Positions 1 through 10,433 of a stretch of DNA of 64,000 nucleotides are shown here, in pieces. Every line of letters begins with the position of its first letter. The first letter of the stretch is position 1. The notes under the pieces are model-generated. The model saw only the letters and a list, made by a program, of their open reading frames with translations, searched no databases and was not told the origin of the DNA. The position numbers and the translations under genes are program-made. Source of the DNA: Chaetoceros tenuissimus (Eukaryota; Bacillariophyta; Thalassiosirophyceae; Chaetocerotales; Chaetocerotaceae); contig BLLK01000045.1 of NCBI GenBank assembly GCA_021927905.1, positions 3,348,001-3,412,000 of the forward strand, in the 5' to 3' direction.

Positions 1-1892
1 TCATCCTCGTCAACATCTTCCATCAAGTCAGATGCAAAAAGACCTCCTTCTTCTCCAAATGTTCCAATGATGAAATTGTACGGGTCACGGAATGAAATTG
101 GACGGTTCGAAGCTGAGTCAGTAAAAGAAAAGTCAATGGTACGATGGGACCCATCCAAATCTACACGTTCACGAGAAGAAATGATTCCATGTTGATTCCA
201 GCAAAGGATACGACGTTGGCCCAAAGGAGTGGAAGAAGGTGCGAAAGGAGCTTGAGGCTCAGGAAGAGCAGACACCACATTGGTTCCACTGCTTGGCAAT
301 TCATCATAGTCATCTTCTTCCTCGTCTTGCTGTGCAAGTTGCATATCTTCAAGATCATCAACATCTGCAATATCTTCGTCTTTGTCTGCATTTGAATCTA
401 TTACATCATCAAATTCATCATTCTCAGCCTGTTCCTTTTCCTTGTTACCATTAGCTTGGTTCTCATCATCTTCCGCTTCATCCGCCACAAATTGATTCTT
501 CTTTGCCGTTTTCTCTTTATCCTCTTGTGAGAATTCCACATCATCGTCAGAGTCAAAAAAGTCATTGGTAGCATCATCAGACTTTCCATCATCAAGAGGC
601 TGTGTTTCAAACTCTGCCTCTTGTGTCTCTGGCATTTCCTCCTCCTGTTCAACTTCTTTTTCTTCCTCCGCCACATTGGAAGAGACAACACTGGTTTCCT
701 TTGCCTTGACTGGTTCCACAGCATCCTTGACGGAAAGAATTTCCATGGATCCATTCTCGAATGCAAGCAAAAGCTGTTCTTCCTGTCCATCTGCCTTGTA
801 CCAATGCATATCTGTACATAGTGAATCATTAAAGGTAGCAATGACACCTAAAAAGGATCCTTCTGGCATGTTTTCATCCTATAAGTCATTTGAAAAAGTG
901 AGTATGTGCATATCATATGCAAATAATAAGTAAGAATCATAAATATATAAACTTACATTTGACTGATTCAATTTCCAAAGACCAACTTCACCATTCTGAG
1001 CAGCAGTCACAACATAATGATCATCACTTGGATCAAACACAACAGTCACAATATCATCCTTTTGACCCTGTTCATCTTCCAAAGTCTTGAGCACCATACG
1101 TTCCTTCTTCAAATCATTTGTAAATCTCAAATGCAAATCTCTAGATCCAGAAAATGCCACAATGTTTCCATTTGAGCTATAAGCAACTTTACGACTCTTT
1201 TCCAACACGGTACCAAATTGACCCATGTCCTTTTCAACAAGAGTTTGAGTAGTGTAGACCTGATCCCAGTCCAATTCATAATCTTTACTAGGATCAACAG
1301 TATAAAAATAGAATTTACCATCTAGCCCCAGACTGACACATGTCGTTCCATCCGGTGCATACACAACCGCACGAGCTCCATTCAACCCATCCTCCTGATA
1401 CATGAGTTTACTCGACCCCTCTTGAATGTCAAAAATTGCAAACCCCGGTGAGGACTCGGTAGCGACACCTAGTAAATTCTTATGAGGGCAGAATTGCAAA
1501 GCACGAATGGAGGAATCAAATCTCTGCTCGAGTTTGAAAGCTGGAATGAGGGATGATTCAAATGTATCCTCTTCTTGTGTGAAAAAGTCATCATCACTTT
1601 TTGAAAGAGGTTTGAGCAAAGGATGCACTTCTGAGTTGTCAAATGTATAAATGTCAACGGAACCATCTTCCAATCCTAATGCCATGAGAGATCCATCGGA
1701 ATTCATGGAAATGCATTGAATAGGATCATCGATTTGATGCACCACTTTGAATGCAAACTCTTGGGGAGAGGAGAGAGGTGCAGCTGTTATGTTTCCGTTT
1801 TCACCTCCGATTGCCAGAATGTGATTTTGAAAGAGGATCAAATCTCTTTTGAAGAAGGAGGGACTCTCTTCGAGATTGAGATTTAACTTCAT
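1..1892 (-). CDS. CTF4: Ctf4/WDHD1-type replisome adaptor (3' end outside window)
   Basis: Two exons are seen, 1892-957 and 878-1, with a 78-nt GTAAGT...ATAG intron; the frame stays open to the window edge. Exon 1 gives about 312 residues of WD40 propeller (blades with 'SPDG/SSNG' turns and ending in a 'GEVGLWKL' strand). Exon 2 gives a long Asp/Glu-rich linker (about residues 340-520). From about residue 530 comes a stretch starting 'RRILCWNQHGII' and passing through 'PYNFIIGTFGE', which matches the start of the SepB domain of Ctf4/AND-1. In the family this protein trimerises and ties the MCM-GINS helicase to DNA polymerase alpha. The HMG box, if present, lies beyond the window. The ATG at 1892 is the first in frame and the propeller begins at once. 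An E2F-like site lies about 90 bp upstream. Confidence 0.88.
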
Positions 1893-1978
1893 TGTTTGCT
1901 TGTTGTTTATGAATATGAGTGGATGTGCAAAAGATGAAGCTTCGTTGCCTCCAATCTTGTAAACACGAAAATTTTTCG

Positions 1979-1989
1979 TTTTGGCGCGC
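1979..1989. promoter_or_regulatory. E2F/DP-like site upstream of the Ctf4 gene
   Basis: TTTTGGCGCGC fits the E2F consensus TTTSSCGC. It lies 87 bp upstream of the minus-strand start codon at 1892. E2F control of replication genes is well established in plants and animals; its use here is inferred from the motif and the kind of gene. Confidence 0.45.
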
Positions 1990-2149
1990 AGAGGAAAATA
2001 GCTGTCTCTTGTGGGATTAGCTCATGTAAAGATGATTTCAATATTCATTTGACGAAAAGAATTACCGGAAGTGTAATTACTGCAACAACTAGCTGTCTAT
2101 TGCTCCCAAATTCTCTATGTACAATTTTACCAAGTAAAGTGACCAAACT

Positions 2150-2420
2150 GTACACTTCTTCCTCTTTTGCAATTGTGGCTTCTGCATCACAGCTTGCACC
2201 AAATACAAGAAGCCATGATCTTGTTGGAGGAACAAGTAAAGAGAATTACAAGTACACCCATTACCTGAATATTGGCTGGTAAAATTTCCCCTTGTATGAT
2301 CAGTCCAAGAGGCCTCTAGACAGATATATACATCCTTGATTTCATACCGATATAAAACAAAATTTAATAAATAAAATAGTTGACATCCTGCAATGATATC
2401 ACAAGCATCCTTGACATCAT
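2150..2420 (-). pseudogene. Relic of the small anchored-protein gene (copy A)
   Basis: Blocks at about 2160-2240, 2250-2345 and 2385-2430 align by eye with the better preserved copy at 7332-7936. Examples are 'cacagcttgcacca', 'aagaggcctctagac' and 'aagcatccttgacatc'. No long frame remains. No receptor gene lies on its left, so either the left partner was lost or the unit was copied alone. Confidence 0.6.
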
Positions 2421-3109
2421 TAGTTAGTACATATCATTGTCTCTGATCTATCAGTGTAGTAGGAGGTGAAGGAATGATCCATGAATAAGTGTTTCAAACA
2501 ATGAATGATACGATGATACAGTTTCAATTTCACAAATCTCGTGCATTCATGGGAATATTTGGGAATATTTTCGAGTACAAGAGCATCTACATTTTGAGGA
2601 AAAATACATTGTTCAACTCGATTGTTGTCTTGGAAGTGTGCAAAATCAAAATGAGAGTTGAAACTTATTTTTAAAAAGTATGATGCATTTGACTAGACCT
2701 TGGTACTTCTACGAGGTAATCAAGCATATTTCTTGTTCAAAAATGATGCGAGCGAGGCCTTGCTTGGTTCAATGACACAGGGGTGAATGTTTTCTTTTTT
2801 ATTTGAATAGATCTAGGTATTTATAGGAGGCAAATCAAGTTTTGGAAAATTTTTATGGTTCATCAAAAAAGACAACTACCTTACTTAGATCGCATCAAAG
2901 AAATCATAATAATCAGAATATATTACGCCAATGGCGTCACGTCTGTCAGTCATCGGTCAGACAAAATGATAGTGCTCGCTAATTGTCTGTTTGGTGGCAA
3001 TAGTGTGGCAATAATAATCACAACCAACAATTCAAACGTAACTCTCCTTGGAGAATAGTAGACGATCATTCTACGAGCCTAGTACTACTACAAACAACAA
3101 ACCCTGCCA
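2421..3109. other. Intergenic, upstream of the first receptor gene
   Basis: AT-rich DNA of about 690 bp with only short chance frames. I see no gene or clear repeat. It presumably carries the promoter of the receptor gene starting at 3110. Confidence 0.5.
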
Positions 3110-4726
3110 ATGTCATATTCTACAAATACTCAAACCACAACTCCTCTGCCGATCTCATATGAAGAGGCAAATTGGCTCCTGACAGAAAATTCAGTTCCTT
3201 TTACTCCATACTCCCTTAGCGAAACGATTATCCAAATTCATCGCTCCACGGGGTCTATCTCTTTCCTGTCTTCATGCCTGATAATGATCACAATTCTTCG
3301 ATCAAAGCAAAATACGCAATATCATCGTATCCTTTTCGTCATGAGCTTCATGGATGCAATTACATCGCTCTGCACAGCACTCACAACTCTTCCTATGCCT
3401 TCAAATGTGAACCAATATTACAAATTTGAAGGGCCATCCTTTGGAAACTACAACACATGCGAAGCTCAAGGATTTCTGATTTTGGTTGGAATGGGATATG
3501 CAATTGCGTCCAACATTTTCTTGAATATATATTATCTTTGTAAAATTCGCTATCATGTTTCCGACGAGAAATTTAGAAAGTGGGCTGAGCCAATGTTTCT
3601 CATTTTGAGCACAATTGCATCTACAGTAGCACCTAGCTTCTTTCTGTCCAAAGATTTGATCAATCCGACACCACTTGAGCCATATTGCGCAATGGCAGTA
3701 TATCCTGCGCAATGTACAGGGTTGATAGTACCAAATGGTAGCGATACAGAATTTTCTGGAATAGAATGCTTAAGAGCTTCTGTTTCTGAATACGTCGAGG
3801 TTGATCAAAGATTTCATATGATGACAATAATTATTCTCGGCATTGAATTCATGATGTTGATTATTTCCATGTCTTTGATTATTTGTACAGTGCGAAATTC
3901 CAAGAATACCATTGATGTTCAAATTAGGGATAGGAACCGCACAGAGAGTACTAGTGATGGTGAAGAACAAAGAATCAAGGAAAATTCAAGAAAAACTCCA
4001 ATTACAGTTCAGGTACTGATGTACACTATTGCATGTCTTTTATCATGGATATTTCTTGTGTTGAAGCTAACGTATGGGGATGTGAACTCGGACAAAACAA
4101 TCATTTTGCTGAAAGCCATTTTCACTCCGTTGCAAGGTTTCTTCAATTTACTTATTTTTATATTCCACAAAAATGAAATTGTATCAGAAACAAAGACAAA
4201 GAATGGATACTTTCAAACTCTAAAATTGATGGTTACTTCTCCAAATGAAATAATTGAAAAGTATGAAATTTCTAATATGGTTTTTTTCCAGGCATATCAA
4301 GATCAGATACCAAAAGAAATCGATGACGATATAAAATGTATTGCATTGGGAGAGAGCGAAAGAAAAGAAGAGAAAGATATCCTGGACGCTGAGCAAAATG
4401 ACAATGGTGAAAAAGACTTGGTGAAAGAAGATTCATTTCTTTCCTCTTCATTTGGCGATCCTTTTTCGGATTGGATTGGTATGGGAAGTCAAAGTACTAC
4501 TTCAGAGCCAACAAACCAATACATCTTTAAGAGAATATCAGAATATAAGAATCGGATCAATCCCAACATTTCCAATCAAGAGGATATGTTCAGTGTAGAG
4601 TCTCCTGATTCTGTTCGTCTAGGTTCCAGTAAGAATGACGAAGAGGCTCTAAGCTATATGTCGAAGAGCTATGACATTGCTTCTGAAGGTGCAGTATCCC
4701 ACTCCGCTAGTACAGTGAAGCGATAA
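3110..4726 (+). CDS. Seven-helix GPCR-like receptor 1
   Basis: A single-exon 538-residue protein. Hydrophobic segments fall at about 44-64, 73-94, 119-143, 160-180, 236-262, 308-332 and 340-362, with an outside N-terminus. Cys117 ('NTCEAQGF') at the start of TM3 and Cys residues in the second outer loop could form the usual disulfide. TM7 reads 'TPLQGFFNLLIFIF', close to the P-x-QGF-x-N pattern of cAMP-receptor/GCR1-like receptors. The cytoplasmic tail is acidic and Ser-rich and ends 'SHSASTVKR', shared with receptor 2. The ligand is unknown. It is a tandem paralogue of the gene at 5463-7118; a decayed copy of the small secreted gene follows it tail-to-tail. Confidence 0.8.
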   Translation: MSYSTNTQTTTPLPISYEEANWLLTENSVPFTPYSLSETIIQIHRSTGSISFLSSCLIMITILRSKQNTQYHRILFVMSFMDAITSLCTALTTLPMPSNVNQYYKFEGPSFGNYNTCEAQGFLILVGMGYAIASNIFLNIYYLCKIRYHVSDEKFRKWAEPMFLILSTIASTVAPSFFLSKDLINPTPLEPYCAMAVYPAQCTGLIVPNGSDTEFSGIECLRASVSEYVEVDQRFHMMTIIILGIEFMMLIISMSLIICTVRNSKNTIDVQIRDRNRTESTSDGEEQRIKENSRKTPITVQVLMYTIACLLSWIFLVLKLTYGDVNSDKTIILLKAIFTPLQGFFNLLIFIFHKNEIVSETKTKNGYFQTLKLMVTSPNEIIEKYEISNMVFFQAYQDQIPKEIDDDIKCIALGESERKEEKDILDAEQNDNGEKDLVKEDSFLSSSFGDPFSDWIGMGSQSTTSEPTNQYIFKRISEYKNRINPNISNQEDMFSVESPDSVRLGSSKNDEEALSYMSKSYDIASEGAVSHSASTVKR

Positions 4727-4854
4727 ATATTAATGTCAATACTATCATATGAAAGAAAGTATACTTCCTCAAAACAGTACTGTTCAAATAGCATCAACTT
4801 TTCAAGTTTTTGAAAGAAATGTGAAGAGTAAATAAGCAAAGACGATGAATCCTT

Positions 4855-5050
4855 CTTGTCCTAGCTCTTCAATAGTTACTTGAACATCCTGTGCTTTCAA
4901 TACAACGTCCCTACATATCGCAATTTGTACAAAGAGGTTATAAGAAATTGCTCATATAGTAGTTGTAAGAAACAGAGATACGTTGACCCTTCATGGTAAC
5001 TGTAAACTGGAAAAGTTGATCTCCTGCATAATCCTTTTTGTTCCATACGC
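4855..5050 (-). pseudogene. Relic of the small anchored-protein gene (copy B)
   Basis: The plus strand here aligns block by block with 7399-7595. 'tcctgtgctttcaa' is identical, and 'gtaactgtaaactgg' matches 'gtgactgaaaactgg'. The frame is destroyed. It sits just downstream of receptor 1, as copy C does for receptor 2, so receptor and small gene were probably duplicated as one unit. Confidence 0.65.
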
Positions 5051-5462
5051 ACATTCGAACTCTACAATCAAAGATCAAGTTTACCTGATTAAGAATGTTA
5101 TTATTTAGTAGCATCAGTTAGACACGAATGGTGTAGATGTAGAACATACTCTGTGAACTGTGAAAACACAGGTTGTAGAAATATATTTTTGAGGACAGCT
5201 TCTTTTTTTAAATAAATTTTCCGGGTCATTTTTGGTCATTTGACAGGTGTCAAGTTGTGTATGATTCGGATCCAATTGTGTATAATTTCGGATTCCTGCT
5301 GGTTATGAGCATTAGCAGCAGTAGACTGACTAAGTACGAGTAGTACCACCAGTGGTACTGTACTGTACCGAGAAGTTTCTTCTGTTGATAAATGATAAAA
5401 CGAGTACCAGATACGAGAGTCCCCCTTGCACCTCTAATTCCAGTTTCAACAGGGAACAAAAC

Positions 5463-7118
5463 ATGAATTCTACCAACACTTCCGTTCTCACTAATGATGA
5501 GGACCCTTCATCATGGTGGCTAGAGAATAATTCTAACACAACAGTTCAGCATGTGGCTGACTATTTCTATTACTCAAAAGAAGCGACGATCATGACTTGT
5601 ACTTCAGGAGCTCTATCAACATTATCTTCATTGTTTATTATACTCATTATTCTAAGATCAAGAGAATTCCTGTTCTCGTCTTATCATCGCATCATGTTTT
5701 TCATGAGTATTTCGGATATGGTCGCATCAGCACCAATCACTCTAGCTACATTGCCGATGCCTAAAGATGTTTTATACCCCTTTGCTACATTAACTTTGGG
5801 AAATAAGAATACTTGCACTGCTCAAGCCTTTACTATTTTGTTTGGTCAAGTATGTGCAGTGCTCTCAAATTTAATATTGAATTTATATTATCTCTTCAAA
5901 ATTCGCTACAACAAAAGTGAAAATTTCATCGAAAAGAAATTAGAGCCTATTGGATACACATTGTCAGTTACTATTGGTCTTATTGTTGTATTTACCGCCT
6001 TGGCAAAAGACATGTTGTTACCTGTTCCAGACTGGCCTTTATGCTATACTGGCTCTACATATCCTTGGAACTGTCTTGGAAATGATGAGGTAGAATGTAT
6101 CGCAGGAGATATTTCACAGACAGAATATACAGTATTTAAATCCTTCTTTTTTGGGTTGATGGGATTTGTATTTGTCATGGTTCTTATTTCGTTGATATTG
6201 GTAGTTTTATCGGTCTCAAAAACCAGAAAACTATTGGCCGACACTAGGAAAGCAGTGGCCAGCACTAGAGAGGCATTGGAAAACAGTAGAAAGGCATTTG
6301 ACAACTTTAGAACAGCTATGGCCAAGATCGACGAAGAATCTGTAGCTTCTAGCACTCGTTCACAACAATCTCTTCAAAATAAGCAAGAATCCGGCGTTGC
6401 AAATACTCATTCTGTATTAAAAGTAGCCTTGATGTACATCGGGGCTTTTATCCTAACATATGGATGGACAGTTTTATCCGTTGCTGTTGGGTCATTCAAT
6501 CAATGGGGATTCATGCGGTATTTTCTCGATCGAGCAAAACTAATCTTTAATCCTGCGCAAGGATTTTTCAATTTGTTGATATTTTTGTACAATAAAGTAC
6601 ATATTCTACGTGAATCCAGAAAAGAGGCTCTGTCATTTTGCCAAGCATTGAAAATTGTCATTTTCAATCCTCGTGAAGTGCCTGAATTTCTTATTCCAAG
6701 TTTGGACGTTGTTGACAAAGATATCACGAAGAGAGAACGAGAAAGAAAAGCACAGAAAGCAATCATTGATGTTGAGCAACATGAAGACTTGATGTTGGGA
6801 GATTTTGCTCTTTCCTCAGTCAGCACACCTTCAGGACATGCTGATGTAGGACGTATTTCTTCAGGGTTAGCAAAGAATTCAATCCTTTCAAAGAAAATAT
6901 CAGATCTATTTTCACAAGAAGTGGACGCAGCATTGGCCAAAGATCAATCATTTCATCGTAACATTTCTATTAGAGAGGATTTGTTCAGTGTAGAAACCCC
7001 TGATTCTGTTTTTGCAGCATCCAGTAGGAATAATGATGATCTAAGCTATATGTCGAAGAGCTTTGGCATTGCTTCTGAAGGTAATGTATCCCATTCCGCC
7101 AGCACAGTGAAACGATAA
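5463..7118 (+). CDS. Seven-helix GPCR-like receptor 2
   Basis: A paralogue of receptor 1 with the same plan: a TM3 'NTCTAQAF' Cys motif, TM7 'NPAQGFFNLLIF' and the tail 'SHSASTVKR'. I place the start at 5463 (551 residues), because it is followed by an Asn/Thr/Ser-rich outer segment with several N-glycosylation sequons; an ATG at 5352 would add 37 residues unlike the paralogue. Its special feature is the third inner loop, where five consecutive heptads (about residues 254-288, pattern xRxAxxx) are encoded by five 21-bp units. The loop probably extends TM5 as a helix or coiled coil into the cytoplasm. Receptor 1 lacks this array. Ligand and G-protein partner are unknown. Confidence 0.8.
   Translation: MNSTNTSVLTNDEDPSSWWLENNSNTTVQHVADYFYYSKEATIMTCTSGALSTLSSLFIILIILRSREFLFSSYHRIMFFMSISDMVASAPITLATLPMPKDVLYPFATLTLGNKNTCTAQAFTILFGQVCAVLSNLILNLYYLFKIRYNKSENFIEKKLEPIGYTLSVTIGLIVVFTALAKDMLLPVPDWPLCYTGSTYPWNCLGNDEVECIAGDISQTEYTVFKSFFFGLMGFVFVMVLISLILVVLSVSKTRKLLADTRKAVASTREALENSRKAFDNFRTAMAKIDEESVASSTRSQQSLQNKQESGVANTHSVLKVALMYIGAFILTYGWTVLSVAVGSFNQWGFMRYFLDRAKLIFNPAQGFFNLLIFLYNKVHILRESRKEALSFCQALKIVIFNPREVPEFLIPSLDVVDKDITKRERERKAQKAIIDVEQHEDLMLGDFALSSVSTPSGHADVGRISSGLAKNSILSKKISDLFSQEVDAALAKDQSFHRNISIREDLFSVETPDSVFAASSRNNDDLSYMSKSFGIASEGNVSHSASTVKR
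6222..6326 (+). repeat. Five in-frame 21-bp units in receptor 2
   Basis: Units begin at 6222, 6243, 6264, 6285 and 6306, for example 'actaggaaagcagtggccagc'-type copies reading TRKAVAS, TREALEN, SRKAFDN and FRTAMAK. They keep the reading frame and a heptad spacing, consistent with growth by slippage. Confidence 0.75.
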
Positions 7119-7331
7119 ATTGAAGGTACAATCATTTACAAGAAGAAAGGGCCTGCTCAACAAATACATGTGAATGTGGGTATTATTAATCTATCCAATA
7201 TTTTAACTTTCATGATGTAATAAGAAACTCATAAAGTAAAGTCTTACATTAAATCTTATTCTCCCGAAGAGGCTTTCTGAGGGAAAAGGTTACATTATCG
7301 CTCAGTAATGTTATCAGTTTCACTTGAGGCT

Positions 7332-7936
7332 TTAGATCAAAGTTGCAACTGCTCCAGTTAGTGCAATAAATGCGACTACCGCTGCAGATAAAGTACTTGC
7401 TCCTGACTCTTCAACAGTCACTTCAAAGCCAATCAAAGAAAAGAAACTGAAAGCTTCTTCCTGTGCTTTCAATGCAGCATCTGTATCACAACTTGCACCA
7501 ATACGAGAAGCCATGTTCTTGTAGGAAACAGAAATGCCGTCAGCCTTCATGGTGACTGAAAACTGGAATAGCTGACCTCCTGCACTATCACAAGCAGCCT
7601 CTAGACCAGAATATGCATCCTTGTAATCACAAGAAACCTTGCTTGCAGATCTGGAGCAGTACGAACTGGTGTTGTAGTCAGTGATGTCCACCCTGTCAAA
7701 GCATCCTTAATACCCTAATTCATCATGAGGTCGGTACTTTCACTCTCGCAAGTTGCAGAGTTGAGTTTACGGATAGCATTCATAGGAATGTTCTTCAACA
7801 CAGCATCGATCTCATCCTTGGAATGAATCACATTGGTGATCTCTTCATTAGTAGACTTGGTGCGAAGATCTGCTGCTGTCACAGTGGTGGTGATAAGAAG
7901 AGCAGAAAGGAGAGCTTTGGACTTGTTGAACATCAT
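7332..7936 (-). pseudogene. Small secreted, membrane-anchored protein gene (copy C), probably broken
   Basis: The first frame (7936-7715) gives a signal peptide (MMFNKSKALLSALLITTTVT) and about 50 more residues, then meets TAG at 7717-7715. The second frame (7691-7332) gives about 119 Cys-containing residues ending in a hydrophobic tail ('STLSAAVVAFIALTGAVATLI'-like, last 20 residues), as in GPI-anchored or tail-anchored proteins. The bridge reads GIKDALTG in the first frame after the stop and then needs a one-base shift. Relic A keeps a similar 'D-V-K-D-A' in this bridge, so the bridge was once coding. A 32-45-nt intron could also be drawn but would be unusually short. The function is not recognised. 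Confidence 0.55.
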
Positions 7937-8476
7937 TTTGTTGTTGGGTACTTCGAGATCAAAAATATGATTTGTTGTATTTTATGAGAAGACGAAAAGA
8001 GGAAGATAGAAGATGTTCAGCCTCCGCTCGCCGTTTTTCTGATCGCATTTGATCGTTGAAGCGTAATTCGTTCGTGCATCTGCTACTTTTTGCCTGCTCG
8101 TGAAGTATTTGTGAATTTCATACAGTTTTGACTTTGCTCGTGCATCTGCTACTTTTTGCCTGCGAACTTTTTTCAGCATCTGCTCGTGAGGTATTCTCGG
8201 CTACTTTTTGACATTTTCGAACAATGACCACACATTGACTCGTCATTTGATCGGAATTGATCGGAATTCCTATCTCTTCTATTGTGAATCCAACGGTAAA
8301 CTTGAGTAATCGTTCCAAATGTTTTAGAGTGCTCAGTTTTATATCTTATTCCTATTTGTACAAATCATTTGTTTTCGGCACTTCTTAACTCTATAATTCA
8401 AATATGTCACCTTTGTGTATGTAACTTTTACACTAGTTAGAGACCTTGCTCAATATTTTCACTATCAATCATCCAA
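7937..8476. other. Intergenic with short tandem repeats
   Basis: There is no gene. It contains the 66-bp-period repeat listed separately. The rest shows no recognisable structure. Confidence 0.5.
8072..8215. repeat. 66-bp-period direct repeat
   Basis: A 26-bp block containing 'gcatctgctactttttgcc' occurs identically at 8072-8097 and 8138-8163. A decayed third copy is split across about 8178-8215. Confidence 0.7.
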
Positions 8477-9998
8477 TTATTCAGACGTAGATGGAGCTTC
8501 TTTTCCTTTGTCTTCTTCTGGTGCATCACAAACATCATCATTACAAATATCACCAGCAACAGAAGAAAAGTATACCCCTCCACAGGTATCATCCAAACAT
8601 CCAGAACAATGAGCAGGGTTAAAAGCTTCCCAAGTCAATTCCGTCTTTTGTTCAATCTCCTTCATACGATCCTGATCAAGTTCCTTATTCACATCTTCTA
8701 CAATGTTCCCATGTTGATCAATATATTTCCTTGTTCCAAGAGTTTGATAATCCCATACATAATTCTCTTTCCGATTGGAAGAAGATTCCGACCAGAGTAC
8801 ACCATCCATCATTTCAAGCATGGATGGGTTCATACTTTCCAAAACATCAGATGAAGGTGGTAAGAACGGTACAAGGTCCAAATATGCTTCATAGGAGGTT
8901 TGATTGACGACCCGTTCATTGAATGCATCCCGAAATTGTGAATCACCCACTCGTGCTGATGCAAAGGTACTATATAGAAAAAAAGAAGTCAGTAAAAGAA
9001 ACATTCACGTAAGCTTCTTCAAACTACATATACTAAACTCACCAAACATATTTCGGATCAGGCAAACTATTACTCCTTTTGATAAACACACTGGCAATAC
9101 TCGCCATAGCTCCACCTTTCCCATGACCTGTCAAATAAATATCACTCGACCAACCATTCTCCTCCGCCTCGGATACCATTTCCTTTAAAATATTCTTCAA
9201 AGGCTTCCATAAACTTTTCGTGGAACGAAAGAAACCAGTATGAATCTTTCCGCTAACTTTATATTTCGATTCATCAACTTCCGTCAAGAACAAGGCGGCA
9301 TTTTGCAACCAATCTAATAAAGAATTGGTTTGCGATTGTGATCCTCGAAATGCGATTGATATTCCATCAGTGGTATGACCTATAATACAAGAGTTGACTC
9401 CTCTTGTGATTCTTTTTAGAGTGGTAGTTGGACGATAGGAGCTGCCTCGAAAGTATGGATTTTTGATTTCATACGCACATTGTGTAGAACAGAGTAGACG
9501 TCCGTCGAGTGTTTGTGCGGCGTAGGGTGAGAGGAGTGGTTCAGGTGTGACTGTGATTGGCTGTTCGTTTTGTTGCAGTTGAGTTTCGGTTGACTTTGTT
9601 GCTGTGCTTCCATTGACTTCTTCTACTTGTTGTTGCTGTGATGAGTCGAGTGATTCCATGACTGGAGAAGAAGAAGACGTCATTTGAAGAGAAGTGAAGG
9701 AAAGACGAGGACGAGTCAACCTGTCATGATGAGTTGATGATGGTCCAGTAATGTGACTTCCAGTACTTCTTTTATAAAGATATGAATTTATAGATTCATA
9801 TTTCCTTCTCCGAGTATCTACTGAATGATGACAAGAAATGGAATCAAAAGGCGTGACAGGCCGTCTGTTGTTACTCAGCAATGAGGCTCTACTTGAAGTT
9901 GAAGCTATTTGAAAAGCAGATGTATAATGTTGGCTGACTAAAAGTAATAGAAGAGCATTCATAGCTCTCCTTCTTGTTTGAGATGTTGTAGAAGTCAT
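8477..9998 (-). CDS. Class-3 lipase-like protein, plastid-directed, without catalytic Ser
   Basis: Two exons, 9998-9043 and 8969-8477, with a 73-nt GTGAGT...TATAG intron, give 482 residues. The N-terminus is hydrophobic and is followed by 'YTSAFQ', like the diatom plastid-entry motif. A class-3 lipase fold is suggested by 'TFASARVGDSQF' across the splice junction and by 'YLDLVPFLPP', which holds the usual Asp. The nucleophile elbow is GHGKGG where active members have GHSLGG, so Ser is replaced by Gly. The tail is Cys-rich (about the last 50 residues). Either it is a pseudoenzyme with a scaffold or lipid-binding role, or it uses another residue. Two TGACGT boxes lie upstream. Confidence 0.8.
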
Positions 9999-10221
9999 GA
10001 TATTCTATATAGGCTAGAGTAATAGTGATGGGTATTTCTAAAGCAATGTGAATGTATCTATGGATATCTTTTCACTCACATCATATCGTCACACAACATC
10101 ACAGCGAGAACAAAAAGCAGCTGTGCGCACTTCAAAGAATTTACAATTTGTGTGGTGGCCGGTTCGTTCGTGTCATTATTTGGCCTATTTAGTTAGGAAA
10201 CAAGGAGTCAAGGAGTCATTA

Positions 10222-10238
10222 TGACGTCGATATGACGT
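10222..10238. promoter_or_regulatory. Paired TGACGT boxes upstream of the lipase-like gene
   Basis: TGACGT at 10222-10227 and 10233-10238, about 225 bp upstream of the lipase-like start. This is the half-site of CO2/cAMP-response elements described in diatom promoters. A repeated 'caaggagt' lies just before it. Function is inferred from the motif only. Confidence 0.3.
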
Positions 10239-10433
10239 ACTTTAGTCGTTTATGTCAACGGTATGTTGAAGCAAGTCTTGTACTCGTATGTTGAGTATCT
10301 CATTTTTGTTTTTATAATTGCTTTTTCTTTTCTTTAAGAATAGTTTACTTCTTACATAAATTGCACTTTGACTCCAACCTGCTACTTCTGACTACCGTAA
10401 AAGTACTTTCTCCACCTTCAATCACTTGCTCAA

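Noticed and set aside
5352-5462. Upstream ATG of receptor 2 as the true start
   Set aside because: The added 37 residues are unlike the paralogue and the ATG at 5463 precedes the expected glycosylated N-terminus.
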